Assembly (NCBI GenBank): GCA_947446935.1
Contig: CANFIV010000030.1
Location: 1-9,304, forward strand
Direction of reading: 5' to 3'
DNA from: Sphingomonadaceae bacterium
Lineage (GTDB): Bacteria > Pseudomonadota > Alphaproteobacteria > Sphingomonadales > Sphingomonadaceae
DNA length: 9,304 bases
In this document: one piece after another, positions 6,843 to 9,304 of the stretch
How the letters are laid out: each line of letters starts with the position of its first letter
How positions within the stretch are numbered: position 1 is the stretch's first letter
The notes under the pieces: model-generated
Databases searched by the model: none
Told to the model about the DNA's origin: nothing
The model's input: the letters and a program-made list of their open reading frames with translations, nothing else
Translations under genes and position numbers: made by a program

Positions 6843-8037
6843 GGCGGGGCGCTTCGCTTTCAAGCCATTCGATCAGCATCGTCAGGACATGACGGATTGC
6901 CTGCTCCTGCTCGGCCCCGCGCGCCTCGAGCGCGACTATGCGCTCCTGCATGGCAGCGAGCGTATCGGTCAGGGTATCGAGCCGTGAATCCGTCGTGGAT
7001 GCAGCAGCAGCGGCAGAAGGCATATCAGCCAGCTCGATCACCGCCTTCTGCAGCTCGAATATCTGCTCGCCGTGCGCGGCAAGTGCCTGATGAAGCCCGG
7101 CAAGGCTCGTAAGGACGGTCGCCGACACAGGCTCCGCAGCGGCGGGTGTAACCGGGGCGGGAACCGGTTGCGGCGAAGCGGCTGGTGGAGCAAGCGGTGC
7201 GGGTGCCTCCGGATCGGCCAACGTGCCGTCACGCTCCAGATCGGCGATCACTTCTTCCAGCATGGCAGTATCAATGCGCGCGCGCTGTTCAACTGCGCCC
7301 ATCAGCAATATTCGGCCGACGACCTGGTTGATCCGGCGCGGCAGGCAGCCTGTCGCGCGGCCAAGGTCCGCAAAGACACGGTTGTCGAACGCGGGGTTGC
7401 CGCTCCAACCCACGCAAGCCAGGCGGTGCAGCACATAGGGCCCGACTTCGTCCGGCTCCATGGCATCGAGATGATGGGTCGCGATCACCCGCTGGCGGAG
7501 CTGCTCAAGGCGCGGCGAAGTCTGCAGCAGATCGCGGAATTCGGGCTGACCGAGCAGCAGAATCTGCAACAGCGGATGCGAACCAAGCTGGAAATTGGAG
7601 AGCATACGCAGCTCTTCAAGTGCTTCGATTTCAAGGTTCTGCGCCTCGTCCACCACCAACAGGCAGCGGCGGCCCGCGCGCGCTTCCTCGTGCAGGAACG
7701 CCTCGATCAATGCCAGCGCGCTCGCCTTGTCGTGGCCATCAATGGCCAGCCCGAAGGCGCGCGCCGCCATATGCACCAGTTCCTGGGCATCGAGCCGGCT
7801 GGTGACGATCTGCGCCGCGGTCAGCCGCTTGCGGTCGATCGTGGCGAGCAAATGCGCAGCGAGCGTCGACTTGCCCGCACCAACTTCGCCCGTGATGACG
7901 ATGAAGCCCTCGCCCTGCGCCAGCCCGTAGCCGAGATAGGAGAGCGCCTTGCGGTGTGTGCCACTCTCGAAATAGAATTCCGGATCGGGGGTCAGTTGGA
8001 AAGGCCGCCCGGTCAGCTTGTAAAACGTGTCGTACAT
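6832..8037 (-). CDS. XrtA-associated AAA ATPase (ExeA-like) with an extended C-terminal tail
   Basis: This ATPase of 401 residues belongs to the ExeA-like family linked to PEP-CTERM/exosortase A loci (TIGR03015). It opens with MYDTFYKLTGRPFQLTPDPE, the family signature. Walker A is GEVGAGKST 50-58, Walker B LLVVDEAQN 126-134, and the conserved LLGQPEFRDLL 161-171 follows. CLPRRINQVVGR near 241-252 is probably in the sensor-2 / lid helix. The family core ends near residue 270. Here a Pro/Ala-rich linker (about 257-300) leads to helical, heptad-like stretches (about 305-337 and 352-395) that may form a coiled coil. The ATPase probably powers or regulates export or assembly of the polysaccharide; its partner is unknown. 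The ATG at 8037 follows an AAAGGG ribosome site and lies 12 bases after the beta-barrel gene's stop. The stop codon sits in a tandem repeat. Confidence 0.94.
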   Translation of the reverse strand: MYDTFYKLTGRPFQLTPDPEFYFESGTHRKALSYLGYGLAQGEGFIVITGEVGAGKSTLAAHLLATIDRKRLTAAQIVTSRLDAQELVHMAARAFGLAIDGHDKASALALIEAFLHEEARAGRRCLLVVDEAQNLEIEALEELRMLSNFQLGSHPLLQILLLGQPEFRDLLQTSPRLEQLRQRVIATHHLDAMEPDEVGPYVLHRLACVGWSGNPAFDNRVFADLGRATGCLPRRINQVVGRILLMGAVEQRARIDTAMLEEVIADLERDGTLADPEAPAPLAPPAASPQPVPAPVTPAAAEPVSATVLTSLAGLHQALAAHGEQIFELQKAVIELADMPSAAAAASTTDSRLDTLTDTLAAMQERIVALEARGAEQEQAIRHVLTMLIEWLESEAPRRAA

Positions 8038-8045
8038 TGCGGGTA

Positions 8046-8051
8046 CCCTTT
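8046..8051 (-). promoter_or_regulatory. Ribosome binding site of the ATPase gene
   Basis: The minus strand reads AAAGGG, 8 bases before the ATG at 8037. It overlaps the TAA stop (8050-8052) of the beta-barrel gene, so ribosomes finishing that gene arrive at this site. Confidence 0.7.
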
Positions 8052-9304
8052 AGAAATTGTAGCGCAAGCTGAGTTGACCGGTCGCGACGAGCTCGTCTTC
8101 GACCACCTTGCGGCTGATCGCATCGAGCCCGATCGCCGCACCGCCGACCAGCCGATTGGTGAACTGGCGCGATACACCAGCGTTGATGCCAGCCGCATTC
8201 ACATCAGCGAGCGGCGAGGTGCCTGATTTGAACCAGCTATCGTAGACAGCCACCGTGAAGCCCGAAAGCCGGTCGATCGGCCCGGAGATTCCTGCGTTGA
8301 TGTAGTAGGTCTCGTCAGAACGACCATTGGCGCCTTCCAGCACAGTGCCGCGCGCGCCGATGAAGGTCCGGCGCATATAGCCCCCGCCAAGGCCCATGCG
8401 CAGGCGTCCGGCGCTATGGCTGTAGGCCGCCGACACGCCCCGGCTGCGGAACGAGGCCGAGGACAGCGAACCCAGCGCGCCATTGACGCAGCCGCCACCC
8501 TTCGCGCCGGAAGCGCAGCCCGAGATATCACCGCTGAACGGATTGCGTTCTGTGGTGAAATCGGTGGGCAACCCGCGCACGGCATCGCCCACGCTCGAAC
8601 CGAAACCAGTTACGCCATCGAACACGTTTATATTCAGCGAGTTGCGGACATTTGGAGTGTAGGAAAGCGAGCCATAGTACGTCATGCTGTCATAGCGGTG
8701 ACCGACAAAGGCGCTGAGCGAGGTGCGACGGCTTGGCCGCCACATCACGCCGACATCCCAGGTGAAACCCGTAACGTCATATGCAATCGTGCGTGGCTTG
8801 CTCTTGTCTGTAACGTAACGACCATCGCTGCCGATGATCGGCACACCGCCGGGACCACGCACCGCATCGCGTGAAGAAACCTTCACGTCCTGATACCCGG
8901 CATCGCCGATCAGCGCGACCGCCAAGTTTACCGGCACGGTCACCTGCACCCCGCCGCGCAGTTCGCGCACGCGCTGATCGAGGTTCGAGATGTCTTCATG
9001 GCTGAAACCGCCGCTCGCAGTAATGCCGATCGGCAGCACCGTGCCCGGGGCGATACCTGCCGAAACCTGCGCCGCTTGAGCCACGGAATGGTCGAAGATG
9101 CCGCCCTGCGATTGCGGCACGCCGGGCACCGTAATGCGCGGCGTGTTCACCTTGGTATAGCCGACTAGATAGGAGCTCTTCACCGCAACTTCGCCCACGT
9201 GGGTCGAGAGCGCGGGGCCTGCATAGAGCGAATAGACTTGCGCAACTCGGTCACCGGTCTCGACCGAACCGAGGCTGGAGGCCCCGCTCGATTCGAACCT
9301 CGTG
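8050..9304 (-). CDS. Outer-membrane beta-barrel protein, PEP-CTERM/XrtA system-associated (5' end missing)
   Basis: The frame is open through the right edge, so 417 residues are visible and the N-terminus with any signal peptide lies outside; a GTG at 9198 is only an internal in-frame codon. The sequence is rich in Gly, Ser and Thr, with repeated alternating hydrophobic/polar stretches such as GGVQVTVPVNLAVALIGDAG and RTSLSAFVGHRYD. It ends LSLRYNF: a terminal phenylalanine in a last beta strand is the usual BAM recognition signal of outer-membrane proteins. Its place directly before the ATPase matches the beta-barrel proteins (TIGR03016-like) of exosortase A loci, though I assign it by position and composition rather than a sharp motif. 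A role as a pore or assembly factor for the exopolysaccharide is inferred. The only two cysteines (codons 8515-8517 and 8488-8490) are nine residues apart in a glycine-rich segment and may form a loop disulfide. Confidence 0.8.
   Translation of the reverse strand, partial: TRFESSGASSLGSVETGDRVAQVYSLYAGPALSTHVGEVAVKSSYLVGYTKVNTPRITVPGVPQSQGGIFDHSVAQAAQVSAGIAPGTVLPIGITASGGFSHEDISNLDQRVRELRGGVQVTVPVNLAVALIGDAGYQDVKVSSRDAVRGPGGVPIIGSDGRYVTDKSKPRTIAYDVTGFTWDVGVMWRPSRRTSLSAFVGHRYDSMTYYGSLSYTPNVRNSLNINVFDGVTGFGSSVGDAVRGLPTDFTTERNPFSGDISGCASGAKGGGCVNGALGSLSSASFRSRGVSAAYSHSAGRLRMGLGGGYMRRTFIGARGTVLEGANGRSDETYYINAGISGPIDRLSGFTVAVYDSWFKSGTSPLADVNAAGINAGVSRQFTNRLVGGAAIGLDAISRKVVEDELVATGQLSLRYNF

Noticed and set aside
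7072..8226. Plus-strand open frame of 384 codons opposite the ATPase
   Set aside because: It crosses the ATPase/beta-barrel junction on the wrong strand, and its composition (Arg, Gln, His) is that of a shadow frame. The opposite strand has clear Walker motifs.
1..9304. CRISPR arrays, insertion sequences, prophage or rRNA genes
   Set aside because: No spaced direct repeats, transposase, integrase or conserved RNA segments were seen in the window.

Overview
The window carries seven genes, all on the minus strand and transcribed from high to low coordinates. Together they form most of an exosortase A (XrtA) / PEP-CTERM-associated exopolysaccharide locus. High GC, strong GC3 bias, 4-base ATGA gene overlaps and an exosortase fused to an EpsI domain point to an alphaproteobacterium. 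A member of the Sphingomonadales (Novosphingobium, Sphingomonas, Erythrobacter and relatives) is my best guess from gene content; no rRNA or other taxonomic marker is present.

Layout in order of transcription: (1) 9304-8050, an outer-membrane beta-barrel protein of the system, with its N-terminus beyond the right edge. (2) 8037-6832, an ExeA-like AAA ATPase with an extra proline/alanine linker and helical tail. (3) 6785-5880, a NodB-type polysaccharide deacetylase. (4) 5883-4822, a FemAB/GNAT-like protein. (5) 4825-3611, a GT-B glycosyltransferase. (6) 3621-2062, exosortase A fused to EpsI. (7) 2051-162, a class II glutamine amidotransferase of the asparagine synthase type. Genes 3/4 and 4/5 share 4 bases, 5/6 share 11 bases, and the remaining gaps are 10 to 46 bases. 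One polycistronic mRNA with translational coupling is therefore likely. No internal promoter or terminator was found, and the operon promoter must lie to the right of the window.

How the genes fit together: the glycosyltransferase, deacetylase, amidotransferase and FemAB-like protein would build and decorate a polysaccharide. The beta-barrel and ATPase belong to the export or assembly side. XrtA cuts and processes PEP-CTERM-tailed proteins at the inner membrane. No PEP-CTERM substrate gene is visible here.

Left end: after the amidotransferase stop there is an AT-rich gap (92-161, about 26% GC). Beyond it is a 75-base element closed by a perfect 10-bp inverted repeat (13-22 / 78-87) with two inner hairpins. 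A possible leftward gene starts inside it at base 43. This corner is the least explained part of the window. The gene content is otherwise that of a known system; the less ordinary points are the leader-like structure, a 15-bp tandem repeat that spans the ATPase stop codon, the ATPase tail, and the deacetylase-FemAB coupling.
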